From: Trissonchulus latispiculum
Taxonomy: Eukaryota > Nematoda > Enoplea > Enoplida > Ironidae
Assembly (NCBI GenBank): GCA_030248195.1
Contig: JASAND010028608.1
Span: 1-64,000, forward strand
Length of the DNA: 64,000 bases
Direction of reading: 5' to 3'
In this document: piece by piece, positions 48,674-62,282 of the stretch
Layout of the letters: each line of letters starts with the position of its first letter
Position numbering within the stretch: the stretch's first letter is position 1
Notes under the pieces: generated by a model
Seen by the model: only the letters and a program-made list of their open reading frames with translations
What the model was told of the DNA's origin: nothing
The model's database searches: none
Made by a program: the position numbers and the translations under genes

Positions 48674-50347
48674 AACAACCACTGGAGCTAAAGCAAATTA
48701 CATTTCCTCGATTTTTGAAATGTTTTAGCGCTTCGATATTATTGTATACAAACCGAAACCGACACGGTAACTGCAAGTACATAAATAAAGTGGATATATT
48801 AAAACTAAATATTATTGGCATCACTTTGTTTCTTGGAGAAATAATGACTTGCGAAAGGAAAGGCACAGTTTGTTTGAAAGCTGAATGGGGAAAGTCTCGT
48901 CTTCTAATGGGGGAAAGGATCCATTAAACATTCACATCTTCAAGTTATGAAACTGAAAATGATTTGAATAGTTAGCTTCTACTAGTAAAGTTGCACAAGA
49001 CTTCTCAGTGCTTTAGTGTTTTTGGTCACTTCTGTGGTTCTTAGTTTATGCTTGAAAGGCAGTAGCCATTTTTAAGAATATTGATTCAGTAAGATGCTTG
49101 AATACACCTGTCAAGAAATGAGCAGCTGAGCTAATACTAATGCATTCACACTACGAGTTACGACTACGCTCATGTGACTTGTGACTCTGCATTTGCGTGA
49201 ACATTGGAAACTGTCATGGCTTTTTAATTCATTCATATTTCATAGTACATATGTGTAGGTTTTAAAATTAGTCAAACTAAGATTAGCCTTCCTTAAGATT
49301 CATATCACTGAACTCTTTTCAATAGATTTTTAAGTAGGTAGTTTGCAATTTAATTAGAAACGGCTGCTGAAAATAGCTTCTGCTTTGTTTGTTGGTGTGT
49401 ACAAACAAACTCAATAACGCACAGTGATAGGTACCTTAGTGTTTGAGGCCGACCGGAATGCAAATCAGCAATCTGAAATTTACGGTTTGTAGCAACTAAG
49501 CTTAAAATGAACTCCAAATCTAGCTATGCTACTTTTCTATGCTATGCAATGCTTTTTCTAATATTACATTCGAAAATCAATATCTTATCAATCATATGGA
49601 ATAGCTGCACTGGAAACCGCTCCAGGCCGGTGGTACCTTGGGTTGCTGTTTCTCCGTTTGCTGACATTTGTTGCTCATTCTTCTTAATCCAGCAGGTGGA
49701 TTTATTTGAATGTAACCTTATGCTGCGGGTTCCTGGATGCGGAGAACAAAAGGCTAAAGTCATGAATAAAGGCTTAAACTCTAAGGCTGAAAAACCTATG
49801 CAATTTCATCTATATGCGCGCTGGAAAAGGAACAATTCACACGGACGATAAACGCGGAGGGAGGCAGTGAGGGAAGATTTAACACTATTTGCATAGGATA
49901 TCATTACAAGTCATAAAAGGAACGAGAGCAGCCAAACTGCTTACTCCATTATAGCTTTATCTCCAGTGGGTCTGAACCAGGCTAAGACCTTAATAGGGTT
50001 GTTTCCCTAAAAGTTTATTGTGTCATTTTGAAGAACGTGCGGGTTGAGTGTTAATGGAAAAAGTTGTTCAGTGTTGTTTTGAAATAATCGGTATTTATTC
50101 GAGCATTAAATAGTCACTTGATGTTCCAGTAAAATATAAACTTTTATTTATTTTCTGTGCCGTTTACTTAGTGAGCAAACTATAGGATTGATGGGTGACT
50201 ATTCTTGTAATTCTAATGATTAACTACTGTTAACAAGAGTTTTAGTTATTATGTAACATTGCTGTCAAGAAATGGCTGTTTTGATTATTGATTCTACTAT
50301 AAGAAATTCTAGGTAGCCAGTATGCAGAATAGAGTGCAACAATAGAC
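48674..50347. other. 3' flank of the BPI/LBP-like gene, no further gene seen
   Basis: Contains the likely 3'UTR with AATAAA at about 48784. A 114-codon + frame at 49507-49851 has no family features and is not called. Confidence 0.4.
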
Positions 50348-50843
50348 GGGTCTTTTCCCCCACCTCTCTGAACTGTTAAAACTTGACCATTTGAGCTAAA
50401 ATTTTGCATGGGTATGTTTCCGACTATCCTGAGTTCAAATTTCGCAAAATTTTTCGATTTCGCCAAATTCGAGTTTTTTCGATTCGCAAGGTGGATCAAG
50501 AAAACCCGAAAAATTAAAAGTTTTTGTTTTCGAATTTGCTAAAGTTGAAAGCTTAAGATGTAAGCTTATACTGAGCGAACAAAAAACTGAACCAAAAAAC
50601 GGACTTCAGATTCGTGTTCCACGGAAAACCCCTGTATACAACTTTTCAGCAAAATCGATGACAAAAATTTTTCCTTGCTCCTTCCTTCCTTGGGAATAAA
50701 AAATCTAATTTCGCGAAATTGAAACATTTTGCAATATTTAAATTCAGCATGGTTGAAAACATACCCACACCAAATTTCAGATCAAATGGTCGTTTTAAGA
50801 ATTTTGAGTGTTGGGGAGGTGGCGACTGGCGAGACAAGACCCA
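50348..50843. repeat. Inverted-repeat element, copy 1 of a family
   Basis: Arms of about 200 bases are inverted copies (GGTATGTTTCCGACTATCCT left; complement GGTATGTTTTCAACCATGCT right), with GCAAAATTTTTCGATTTCG blocks. The same family occurs at 62911-63459 and as a fragment near 57060-57230. Confidence 0.7.
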
Positions 50844-53800
50844 AATAGACTTGACTAAGCAATTGAACGGAATAAAGTGCAAGTGTATGAAAGAGTACAG
50901 TATTTCACAATCACACAAGCTCAACTTTTATTTTTGCCCGACCGTGACAGCTGTTATGGAAAGTTAATACTGCTTGCATCTGTACAGATTTTTAACTGAA
51001 ATATGACAAAGAAGGCATGGAATTCTTTAGCTTTCTGGTAAACCAAAGATTGGGTGCTGACACTAAGAAGCTTGACACAGAAAAACAATGACAGTTGTTA
51101 TCACGCCATGGCCAACGGCCAACGTTCTCACTCTATGGACCGGGACAAAGTCAGCATAAACCTCAAAAAAGTATCCAAGTCCAAAAATTTGACTTTCATG
51201 GATGAATAGTGCCCAATGATAGGAAAGGAACAATGCTTTATAAATTAGTTAGCCCGGTATAATAAATTCTTCACTTACTGCCTAAATTCCAAAATCATAA
51301 GTGTAGGATCTTTTCCTTAAATTAGCTTCCTTAAGATCAACTTACCAGTCGTCATCTCATGTCATCTTGCTCTCTCTATTGGAGGTAATATTTCTCTGAA
51401 CCCTGCCAGCCAATGCGAGACGTTTCTTTCGGCAATTGTAGTAAACATTTGACAACACTCGAGCTGTCGTTTTGCTAGCGGCAATAGAATGACTTAACTG
51501 ACTTGTTAACAATCTTTCTTACTGATTTTCCATGATTCACTTATTTGACTGAGGCGAACTAATAAAGGATTTAAATATATTAACTGGATACAGAAACAGG
51601 CTGGACTGGAAATATGTGAAAGCTGCTTTTAGTGAGTGTTTCGTATTATTTTAGACTTCGGAATCCTTTTTAAACTGGATTTGAAAGTGGCTTTTAAATC
51701 AGATATAGACTAGGAAAGACGTTGCAAAGTTTACATTAGATTGCGCATTTCATTCCTATTGAGTGTGTATATGTCCTGTGTACAACGAGAATCTTTTATT
51801 CTATAATAGGTGCTGAGGCATAAATGCCATGCGTAATCTATAATAAATTCAGATTTTATGGAATTTTCTTCTAAAACGTGATTAATGGAAAAATTGCATT
51901 ATCCCATTATCATCAAAGGTAATAGAATGACAAAAAAGAGATGCTGTCTTCTTTTCTTTTTGTGCACTAAAGTTTCTGATAAAACACTGGGTCGTCCTCT
52001 GGCGCTGAGATTACTTATGCCACCTATTATATAAAAGTTCAACTATTAATAGTTTAGTCATGCATGCTTGTTAAAATTTCACCAGTTAGGACTTGAGACT
52101 GAGAGCTTTATTCTGAATAAAAGCCTGACTACTCCAACACTGCAAAGTTTTGTAAGTTTCTTCATTTTATAAAATGCTGCTTACAGCTTGCGATATGATA
52201 GGTATAATTACAATGTCTTGTGAGACGTTGTAGATGTTTGTAGATGTTGTAGATGTTGTAGTTGTAGATTGTTTTGTTTGTAGATGTTACAGCAGGTGTT
52301 TTGTACGATTGTGATGTGGAGGGTGCTCCCTGTATTTTGTTGAACATCAGATAGTTCTTCAACGGTTACTTTTGTTAGCTGACGCTCTTTTCCATTTGCA
52401 AGAAAATGCCCTCCATTGTTTTACGTGTTGTAAACGGTTAAGTATGTCAACACTAAAAATGTATTATACATTAAATTTTAGTTTTGTTTAAATTAAATTA
52501 AATTAAACTTTAGTTTTAGTTTTAATTTTAGTTAAAATTAGTTTTACTAAAAGCTAACAGATTACGGTGTGTACCATATTCAATTGCTCTAAAAACGTAT
52601 GCATACCGAGGTGTTGATGGAATTTCCATATAGCGTATTAGTTACATAACAAACTTACAGGGTTATGCCAAAATTCTGAAAATGAAACGAAATAAAAACT
52701 AAACTCTTGGTTTTTAATAGTATGCACAATTTAAAAGCCCGTTTTATAACTATTCTAGCGGCAGACACTCATTCTTTCTATTTTTTCTTCATAAATTTAC
52801 GTTTGAACATTTGAACGTTTGAACTTTGACTGCCATTTCACTCACCGCATTAGCAAACGTTTGGACTAATTACACATGAATCACTCTGAGCTATGTATTT
52901 CCTTGTTTCTGCTGTTTTTGCAAGCAAGACTCTGAGATAATAGAATTTGAATCTGATTTTATTGGATTTACATTTTGGCTGTGTTTCTGTTTTGTGGCAG
53001 ACTTCAACCTTAAACCATGTGTGCTGGTAAGTGATGGGTGCTTGGAATAGAACCAAAGGAATCTTATATATTTGCAAATTGCAATTTTCTATTGTTGCGA
53101 ATGATGACCCAGCCCTGCTGGATTGATTTAAAATTTCAGTTTGCCAGTTTAATTTCTGGTTCTGTTTGTAAAATTGTTTCGGTTAAGGACAGTTTCTGTT
53201 GCAACCAAAACTGACTGAAACCCGTAGCAGCGGGGACCTTTAAGTGTTCGACTCTGAATACAGATCCAGTGACATTTCACTCTTTTCTTTTCTATGAATT
53301 ACAATGCATGGTCCAAAAACTAGGTAAAGAAAGCGTTTTGGATAGCTCTACCATACCACCAGTCTTTACTACATTTATGTATGTCTGACTCCCAAAGACT
53401 GTTTGCATTTGTGCTGATTTTGAGGTTATTATAAACTAATTTTTCTTCAAAATCGCTGCTATATCGCATATTTCAGTAATATTGTATCGACTCGAAGCCT
53501 GCTAAATTGGCTGTGTGATGCTGGAGAGTATCTCGTGAAAATGTCAATAAGCTCATCAAGATTTGTTATTTGTATTGCAGACTCTCTGAAAGTTAATAAG
53601 ACAGAAAATTGGAAATTTAAATAGGCTTCAATTCTTGAGCTTGTTTTAATGAGGATTGCAAAGGTGGATGTAAATTTGCGTCACGACTGAGGAGAAAAAG
53701 CCAAGACCAAATTAATTTCGATTCTTCTGATTTGAAGTCCAAAGGATTGAGCTTTGAAAACACCCAACGCTGGTTAAAAGCTGGTGCACAAGTGCGTAAG

Positions 53801-54275
53801 AAAGCAGTGGACTGTTACTGCACTTTGTAGGTCGTTTTATAAGGAAACATAAACCATTTTTAATGGCTGAGTGCAACTTTCTACGCCGTCTAGCTGAGCA
53901 TAAGATTTAGTTAAGTATGAAATCGTCTCTGTCATCGAAAACAGTCCGTATCCATTCAATGTTTTATTCTTTATGTCGTAAGAAATCTATATCTATTAGT
54001 TAATAGGAATATAACGGCTCGTAGTCCAAACCTAGGCCCTCCACTACACTGATTGCTGGGATGGTTAGAATTTAAAATTCCCTGCAACAAATAAAGCGGG
54101 AACATCCGAGATACCGGAACGCCTATGCTTTTTAACTTACAGAGAAAGATCTCAAACTGACCGAATTGAGAAATTCTTATAACGCTTTTTAAAGCTAATT
54201 AGATAACTAAACTAAGATAATTAACTAATGATGCGGGCGAGTGGCTTTATGGTTTTGTGACCAAAATTATTAAGG
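50844..54275. other. Intergenic, no gene supported
   Basis: 3.4 kb AT-rich. 52200-52290 has TTGTAGATG-type short repeats. A 62-codon ATG-less frame at about 53639-53828 (with CFNEDCKGGCKF) could be an exon but has no supporting neighbour. No other structure was recognised. Confidence 0.4.
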
Positions 54276-54283
54276 CCTAACAC

Positions 54284-57200
54284 TAGAGATGAGCATTTCG
54301 GCCCGTAGGCCCGGCCCGGCCCGCGGGCCGGGCCGGGCCGGGCCGGGCCGGGCCGACCTCCATTTGTTGGCGGGCCGGGCCGGGCCGCGTATTTAGAAAG
54401 TGTACGTGCGTGTCGCGCAATGAGAAAGTGTACGTGAGCCACGCGCACATTTTCAAAATGTACGTGCATGTCGCGCAATGAGAAAGTGTACGTGAGCCAC
54501 GCGCATTTCTAGAAAGTGTACGTGCGCGTCGCTCAATGTAATCAGCATCAACATTTTGCGCATGAAATGCTATATAAAGTGTACCCTTCTATATATAGTT
54601 GTGTTTAATTTGCTATTATTTTACAGGTATTTTGTCATCAGATAACTAAAATCAATTGGATTTTTCGAAAACAGTATTTCGTATGTAATTTTTCATTTGT
54701 TTCGTTAGCGATTGAGTAGATACAAACCAAGCTGCCTCCTGTAATATTAGCTGGATTTTAAAGGAAATTTACAAGGAACACCGGGTGGTTGATGGACTCT
54801 AACCGGTTGCTCTGAATTGGGAAAAGTCTAATCTAATCTAAATTAGTGTAAAAATTCAATAGCTACGTTTTTTCGGCGTTTTTTCAAAAAATCGAATTCT
54901 AGTCTAATCTAATCTAATCTAAATTAATGTAAAAATTCAATAGCTACGTTTTCGAAAATTTGGCTAAATTACGATAAGAGTATGGTTCAAAATGCCCTCT
55001 TTTGTATTTCAACACGTGGTCAGTGCGGAAACAATTGTATGCATAAAGAACAGCGATACCGATAGTACTGTCAAATGGCTCTCATTACTCCAGTCTGGAC
55101 TGGAGTCTCAGACCTATCTCAGAAAACAGGGATTTTCAAATTCTTCAAAATATGCTATAATTTTTATCAATCGAAACTCTCGATTTTAAGTTAAGCACTG
55201 TTAAATTCTTCAAGACATCAGTGGTGCCAGCGGTCCTGTTTGCCGTGTAAAACCCGTTACCAAATCCTCTGATCATGATCAACCGGTTTTTTTTTTTTTG
55301 AGAAGGGCCTAGCAACAGCGGCACACATTGTGGCCATTACGTTGCTGCTCTCCGCAGACCGTTTAAAAATACGGACAAAGAGGCGGAGAAGCGAAGGTCA
55401 AGGACAGAAACATGACCCCCAAGCCAAATCAGACGTACGGTTATTTCAGTTGCACCCAGGTCAACAATGGTTGTCCTGCCAACCACTGTTGACCCCCGCA
55501 TGTCAAGCACAACTAAGATGGCTGAAGACTAACAAAGCTTGCTCGACAGCTTAGGATAAAAAAGAAAAGGCTGCAGAAAGGGATTCGGAAGGGATAGGCG
55601 AGCTCTTAGATAGGAAAGATATGAAAAGTCCGTATTTCTAAAAACGTGTAGGAAATGCGTATATCATGAAATTAGAATTTAATACTAAATACTTTTAATT
55701 TCTTCGAAGAAGAATAAAGTTATTGCAAACATGTAAGTTGAACTGATTCTGCCGAAGGAGACACGGGAACAGACACAGAAGGACCTTTTTCACCCGCCAT
55801 GCCTGTTCCCGATCCCACCCAACAGACTCAGCACTGCTATTAAAGACTGCCTGAAAAACTTGCTCAATGCTAACTTACTCGCTGAACTAGGTATTGCATT
55901 TACTGAAAATTTATATAATGTTTTTTTTATTTGTCAATTCTCACGTTTGATTGCGATGCAGAGACAGGCATGTACCTTATTCACCTGCCATAATCCTATC
56001 TCTGCTCCCAAAGAAATAACAGAAATACCTACTAGGCAAAAGTCAACAAAGCAGGCACGGTGCACTTTGCTGCTTTCTTATCCAATTAACTAGATTGTTA
56101 TGTTATTCAAGACTGTCGTGACCAAATAACAACCCTAGTTTTGATGACTGAAAAAAGTAGTAAACTTAGCTGATGATTGGAGATGATGAATCGACCGATT
56201 CTTTCCTTCTCTGTCCTACTCAGGCCTGATTGCCCAACGCACAGGAGAATGCCTTTACGACTGACTTCCAACTGAAATTACAGTAATGTGATGCAGCATC
56301 ATTAATTGCTGTATAATTGAATAGCTTGGTCTTATTAGGGTGCGCTATTGCTAATCTCAGTTTTCCGAAATTCGGATCTACTACGTTTGATAACACACTA
56401 GCATATCAGTTTGTTGTTACGTGTTGCTCGATTATTCGTTTTATTTTTGTTTTGTTCCGCTTTGGAAACAGTTCCAAAACTTGTTTCCCTTAATTTAAAG
56501 TGGCACCTACTGAACGTGGCGAACCATGCTATTTAAATATCCACCTTAAACCTTAAATTCTGAAACATTAACATAAAACGGAAACTTATCTTTTTTTGAA
56601 GCCACCACCTCCTCCACGTGGTTGATGAGATCGATCAACCGGTTTGAAACTACTTGAAAATAAACCAAATTCTTAAAATTAATATGCGCGAACTCGCTTC
56701 GCTTGCTGCTGCGCCAGCGTTTTCGCAGCGAAGTGTACGACATATGAAGCTAAATTATATGTGAAAATGAGCGAAAGCTGTGATATAAAAATTTTTCACA
56801 GTGGTCAGCCTCCCCTTAATGGGGTCTATTATTTATTAGGAGTGCTGCAATAAATTATTGTTCTCATAATGGATGGATCACTTTGAATTCTTTCAGTGTT
56901 GCAAGCATGCTACTGCAGAAATAAGAAGTGATATTAAGGATTATTGCTAAAATTGGGTGGGTAGGCATGAATTACTGTATAGTGGAAAATTTGTTACAGT
57001 TAATTAATTACTGATAAAATGTGTTTAATAATTTTATGGTGTACGTAATACTAATCGTGTCTGAAGCTGAATTCAAATTTTACAAAATTCTTCGATTTCA
57101 CCAAATTTGACATTTTTCAATTTATATTAGGGGAGACCAAGGCGAACCCATAAATATTTGTCCTCTATTATTTTGCTGAAAAGTTGAATATAGAGAGTTT

Positions 57201-58440
57201 CTGGATTACAGACTACAAATTTGAAATTCATTTTTCATGTGTCGTGCCTAATTCCCGAAATTTTTGCTCATTTCTGGAAACAGGCGAGCGTTTTGCTCAT
57301 TTGTAGAAATGAGCAAAATCCCTTGCTGATTTTTAAAATTCGGCAAAAGTTTAAATTTAAGTTTAAGTTTAAACTGAAAATGAATTCGTCTTAGAAATCG
57401 AAGAACGCCCAAATTTGATCACAATTTGATCAAAATTTGCTGTCCATTTCTAGAATTCGCAATTTAAAACTTTTGCCGAATTCTACAAATCAGCAAGGGA
57501 TTTAGCTCATTTCTACAAATGGGCAAGACGCTTGCCTATTTCTAGAAATGAGCAAAAATTTCGGGAATTAGGCACGACATATATAAACCGCTACGGTTTT
57601 AGTGACCTAGAAAATTAGCATCACATGAGTTGCTTGCCGTTGAAATAAAAACCCCAAAAGAATACATAAAATTGAAAACATAACTTTTCATGTTAGCCGT
57701 ATTATGTTTTCAATTTTAGCTTTAATATAAATACGAATTATCGATACTTTAATAAAATTAAAAAATAGTTTCTCTATGTATGTGCAATTCAATCCTAATG
57801 GCCATTCCTTATAGTAATAATGAACAATAGACAAAATAAAGAGAGTAGCCTGGACTAGATAATAAATGTCATATTATACATAAGAATATATATATACACT
57901 TATTTTTGCTAACATTGTGAGAAAGGGCCACTGCTGTAACACTGGGCGACGCGCACGTACATTTTCCAGAAATGCGCGTGGCTCACGTACACTTTCTCAT
58001 TGCGCGACATTCACGTACATTTTGAAAATGTGCGCGTGGCTCACGTACACTTTCTCATTGCGCGACACGCACGTACACTTTCTAAATACGCGGCCGGGCC
58101 GGGCCGAGAAATTTTTTAACTGCGGGCCGAAGCGGGCCGAAACGGGCCGGATCAACTCTAGAAAATGTTGTAAAATCACTAAAATTAGCTACACATTTAC
58201 GGATTCTGGTTACTTTATGGTAAAATTCAACATTTCGTAGCATAATTTAGCCTCTTCATCTTATATTGACGCCTTTGAAATAATATTGTTAGTAAAATTT
58301 TAGAATTTTTCTTTCGGCGGGCCGGGCCGGGCCGGGCCGAAAAATTTTGCCAGCGGGCCGGGCCGGGCCGGGCCGAGCAACATTTTGGAGCGGGCCGGGC
58401 CGGGCCGGGACCGAAAAAATCCGGCCCGTGCTCATCTCTA
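54284..58440. mobile_element. 4.2-kb hAT-superfamily transposon, non-autonomous
   Basis: Ends TAGAGATGAGCATTTCGGCC and TAGAGATGAGCACGGGCCGG (complement of the right end). Exact 8-bp TSD CCTAACAC at 54276-54283 and 58441-58448. GGCCGGGCC repeats lie just inside both ends, and a second pair of inverted blocks (GTGTACGTG...GCGCAATGAG type) is at 54393-54533 and 57948-58091. The 3.4-kb centre has only short frames and no BED finger or hAT catalytic region was found, so it is probably mobilised in trans. A palindromic element (57240-57579) sits inside. Confidence 0.88.
57240..57579. mobile_element. 340-bp palindromic element nested in the hAT element
   Basis: Arms read TGTCGTGCCTAATTCCCGAA from both ends, followed by TTTTTGCTCATTTCT, with repeated GAAATGAGCAAAA blocks between. 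It interrupts a fragment of the 50348/62911 family (57060-57230). No coding capacity and no clear target duplication. Confidence 0.75.
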
Positions 58441-58630
58441 CCTAACACCCAATATCTCGGAAGATAGGAGTGTTGTGTATTGTGTAGGAAAAACTGAAAC
58501 GTGTTAGCATGAAACCACAAACTAACTATACTATGTATACTTCAATACGTTTACGCAGCATAGCAACAGTAAGGATATGTAGTGTATGTAAGAGCTTCAT
58601 GAAATATTTAAAGTTAGTTACTTATATACG

Positions 58631-59329
58631 AGAGACCTGCACGGGCCGAATTTTTGCGGCCCGGCCCGGCCCGGCCCGGTCCGTAAAAGGTTTCGGCCCG
58701 CTCGGCCCGGCCAGTCAAATTTTTTATCCTCCCGGACCGCCCAGCGAAATTTTCCATTTTTTCAGAAAGTGCAAAATTTCAAAAAATTCCTAAATTTTTT
58801 ATTGTTATTCAGTTTGAAGTTTCTGTATTGTAGTTCTAAAAATTGAATCAATGAATTGAGAGGTTTGACATCATTTTTGAGCACCGACTTTTGCAATTAA
58901 CAGTTCGAAGTGCTTGTTCCGAATGTTTTAAAAAACAGGATTGTGCTGGACAACATCTGAAATGATAGTTTGTTGACTAGGCCTTTTCGCTAATCAAAAA
59001 ATGAGCATGAGCATACTGATTATACAGATAATGTTAAAATTTGAAGGATATCCGGCATTTATTTAATAATTTAATCGACTGTTTAATTTAAACAGAATAC
59101 GCAGTAACATTTATGATATTAAAATACTGAAAATAGTTCATGAAAAGTAAGAAACATAATCAAGAGGCACAAAATTCCTTCAAGCTAAACATTTGAGTCA
59201 CTTTTCTTCAGTAAAATCTGGCAAAAATAATGGGAGCAGATAGAAAACTCGGCCCGCGGCCCCGCCCTGCCCATGAACTTTGGCCGTCGGCCGGCTCGGC
59301 CCGGCCCGCGGGCCGTAATGCAGGCCTCT
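58631..59329. mobile_element. Second hAT-like family with GGCCCGGCC ends
   Basis: About 700 bp; left end AGAGACCTGCACGGGCCG and, on the complement of the right end, AGAGGCCTGCATTACGGCCC, with GGCCCGG-rich subterminal repeats at both ends. The interior is AT-rich and non-coding. I could not find a matching 8-bp duplication (flanks TATATACG and TTCTCTAT), so the exact ends are uncertain. Confidence 0.6.
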
Positions 59330-61833
59330 TTCTCTATTACTTACTAGTAGCTCAGCGAAATAAAATTAAGTGCAAATAAATAGCTGCTTGAATTAGATGT
59401 TATTAACTTTACGGTAATATTTTGTCATTCCCTCTGAGATCGCCTTAGTTCCCCATGGAGATATTTTGGCTGAAAATAAATCTTTAAAAAAATTTCAGAT
59501 AGTCATGCAGCTTCAATTTCATCTAACAATAGAATATATGATCTATAAACAACAACTATTACGATAAATCTTTCATCGTCTAAACCAGCAATCTCAGCTT
59601 CGCAGCTTAATTTTTTGTTATTAATAAAAATATTCTAAGAATACTTCTATACCTAAACTAGTTTTCTTCCTTAACAAATCTATACGAGTTGTTGAGGTTG
59701 GATAATAACGGGAATATACGTAACATTTTCGGAATTTATTCACGCATTTCTGAAAGCAAATGTCATCCTTGAATAGTCAAATAGAATCGGCTGTTTCATA
59801 TGAAAGCCTGCTTGGTGCTCTGTGCTTGATCTTTTATTCCAAGTATTTCTAGTTACGGAATTTTTAGACTAAAATCCCTCGGGGTTGACAAATTATAAAG
59901 GTTTTTGTAGGAGGTAGTTTTTCCACGTAAAGTAAAAACAAAAGCGTTGAAACTGGAATACCATTGCTTTCCTCTATTTGTAGGTGGAAGGTTTACCTTC
60001 TTGGTTTAAGAATCAACCAAGAGGTGATTGTGATTGGTGATTATGAATAAGGTCTGAAGACGAAATATTTCGTTACAATTGTTAGTTTTAGTTACAATGA
60101 ACTTTAGTCTATTACTTCATTTGGGTCCGAGTGCTAAAAGTATAAAATTGCTCAGAACGTGTTACGTTTTCTTCACCGCTGGGGCTTTTTTTAAGCACTA
60201 ATGTAAAGCTGTAAGAATTTTAACACGTTCACCTTGATTGACGAATAAGCAATTGTCGTGAAAAGATTAAAGTAAAATGTTACAGTGCGAGGAATTAGTT
60301 ACAATAATTGGCTTCCCTTACTTTGGTAAATGCTTGAAATGGCTTTGAAAATGTAAAATCTCACTGTACAAGATTTCGTTTATTTGCACCCCAAACGGAT
60401 GGTCAACACTTCTCTAAAGCTTATTAATTCCCACCAATACTACTAATCAGAAAGATACTCAAATTGCTTTCTATTGCTGAAAACAGAAATCCATTTTAAC
60501 GCACACATGCTTAGATTTTAAATGCTAACTGATTTAAGGGGCATTGTAATCGTCTTAGCCCGCTGTTGAACTGGATAAGCTTCAGGAAGCTATTACCTTA
60601 ACTCTTATTGGTCTCATTTACCTCTCACACCATCTTTCTTGCTGAAAGCACATCTAATTGAATTTCAGTACACCAGATGGCTAATATCATATACATAATT
60701 TGCTCATATTCGCCGACTCACTCGTATAGTCGGCATGTATGTGTTAAGCTTTGCCTTTTACCACGCCATGACTGAAGTGGTGGGTGATACATTGAAGCAA
60801 GTCTTATCTTGACATCTTTCTTAAACTGATGAGAAAAATAATTGACGACCATACGTGTGCTTGGGGGGCTTGGCGGGGTGTTCAGACCATCCATCCAGAC
60901 CGTCCATTCCCAGACCAGGAGGTCACCCCCTTCCCAGGGGGTCGCTTACCCCCCAGAAACAGGGTTTTCCGTTTTTTTGCCAAAAAACCGGAAAAATCTG
61001 GTTTTTCCGCAGGTACACCCCTCGCCCAATACTTCCCCTCCTTCACATGTCTGTTTACGACCAAACCGAAGCAATGCTTTTCAAGATTTACCTACTGTGC
61101 ACTGAAAACGGTGGCTTCTTTATTATTTTTGACTTATTAATTATTTTTAACTTCAATTATTTTTATGAATACCGTATGAGATCTAGATAGGCACAGAGCA
61201 TCTGTTACCAGGATTGGACCTGAGTGCTTGGGCCGATTCTATATTTAGAAACGAGTACCCATGGTTCTCTTGTTTCTAACAGAAAAAATCAAGCACCAGG
61301 CTTACGTTTCCATTGTCTTCTGCTTCCATAAATCATTTACATGACTGATCACAACCTCATACCATACCATATATCATATCAAACAGCCCAATGTCCTGTC
61401 TGGTTCGAAACTACTTAGTTCTGTCCGTTCAGTGCTGCCTATGGCATCTCTCTAGGTACGGTTCTTGAGTAATTCACGTGTACATGCACATAAGCGTTTC
61501 TATGTTAGCGAAAAGCGTGTAACGACTGGTGCTATAACAGGTACTGTACTGGTACTGGTAACGACTGGTACTGTAACAGGTGCTTGCAACTTTTGATGAT
61601 GGGGTTCGGTACCCTTTAAACAATATCAGAATGCAGACATTTAGACTAAGATTTAATTTAAATTTTTGACTTAATTTTTTGAATGTTGAAAAATTTACAA
61701 CATTTTGACATTTATCATTGTTTCAATTTTCAAAAAATAAACAAGTTGGCTCCTCAAAGGAACAATATCTCGAAAGGCCTGGCCTAGATTTAAATCCACG
61801 TTACCAAAGTTTAACATTTTGATAACACTTTTA
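59330..61833. other. Intergenic, no gene supported
   Basis: AT-rich apart from a GC-rich patch at 60860-61050. Three overlapping frames there (about 87-111 codons) have proline/glycine-rich composition without family features and are not called. Confidence 0.4.
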
Positions 61834-61841
61834 TAACTTAC

Positions 61842-62274
61842 TAGAGATGAGCATTTCGGCCCGTCGGCCCGGCCCGGCCCGGCCCGGCTCGCGGGCCGGG
61901 CCGACATCCATTTGTTAGCGGGCCGGGCCGGGCAGACAAAATTTTATAACTGCGGGCCGGCGCGGGCCGAAACGGGCCGGATCGACTTTAGAAAATGTTC
62001 TAAAATCGCTAAAATTAGCTAAATATCTACTCATTCTGGCTATTTTACAGCAAAATCTAACATTTTGTAGCATAATTTAGCGTTTCCATATTGCATTGGA
62101 GCCTTTGAAATAATATTGTTAGTAAAATTTTGAAAATTTTCTTTTGGCGGGCCGGGCCGGGCCGAAAAATTTTGCCAGCGGGCCGGGCCGGGCCGGGCCG
62201 AGCAAGATTTTGGAGCGGGCCGGGCCGGGCCGGGCCGGGCCGGGCCGAAAAAATCCGGCCCGTGCTCATTTCTA
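61842..62274. mobile_element. 433-bp hAT MITE, deletion derivative of the 54284 element
   Basis: Same ends as 54284-58440 (TAGAGATGAGCA...), with its own exact 8-bp TSD TAACTTAC at 61834-61841 and 62275-62282. The right 350 bases align with 58090-58440 of the long copy, including TTGAAATAATATTGTTAGTA, so it arose by internal deletion. No coding capacity. Confidence 0.9.
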
Positions 62275-62282
62275 TAACTTAC

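Noticed and set aside
49507..49851. 114-codon + frame downstream of the BPI/LBP-like gene
   Set aside because: No family features, no supporting exons, AT-rich composition like its surroundings.
54221..54478. Glycine/arginine/proline-rich frames at hAT ends (also 58227-58520, 62040-62390)
   Set aside because: They are translations of the GGCCGGGCC subterminal repeats.
60829..61190. Three overlapping + frames of 87-111 codons
   Set aside because: Three overlapping frames open over one GC-rich patch, with no splice signals or recognisable motifs.
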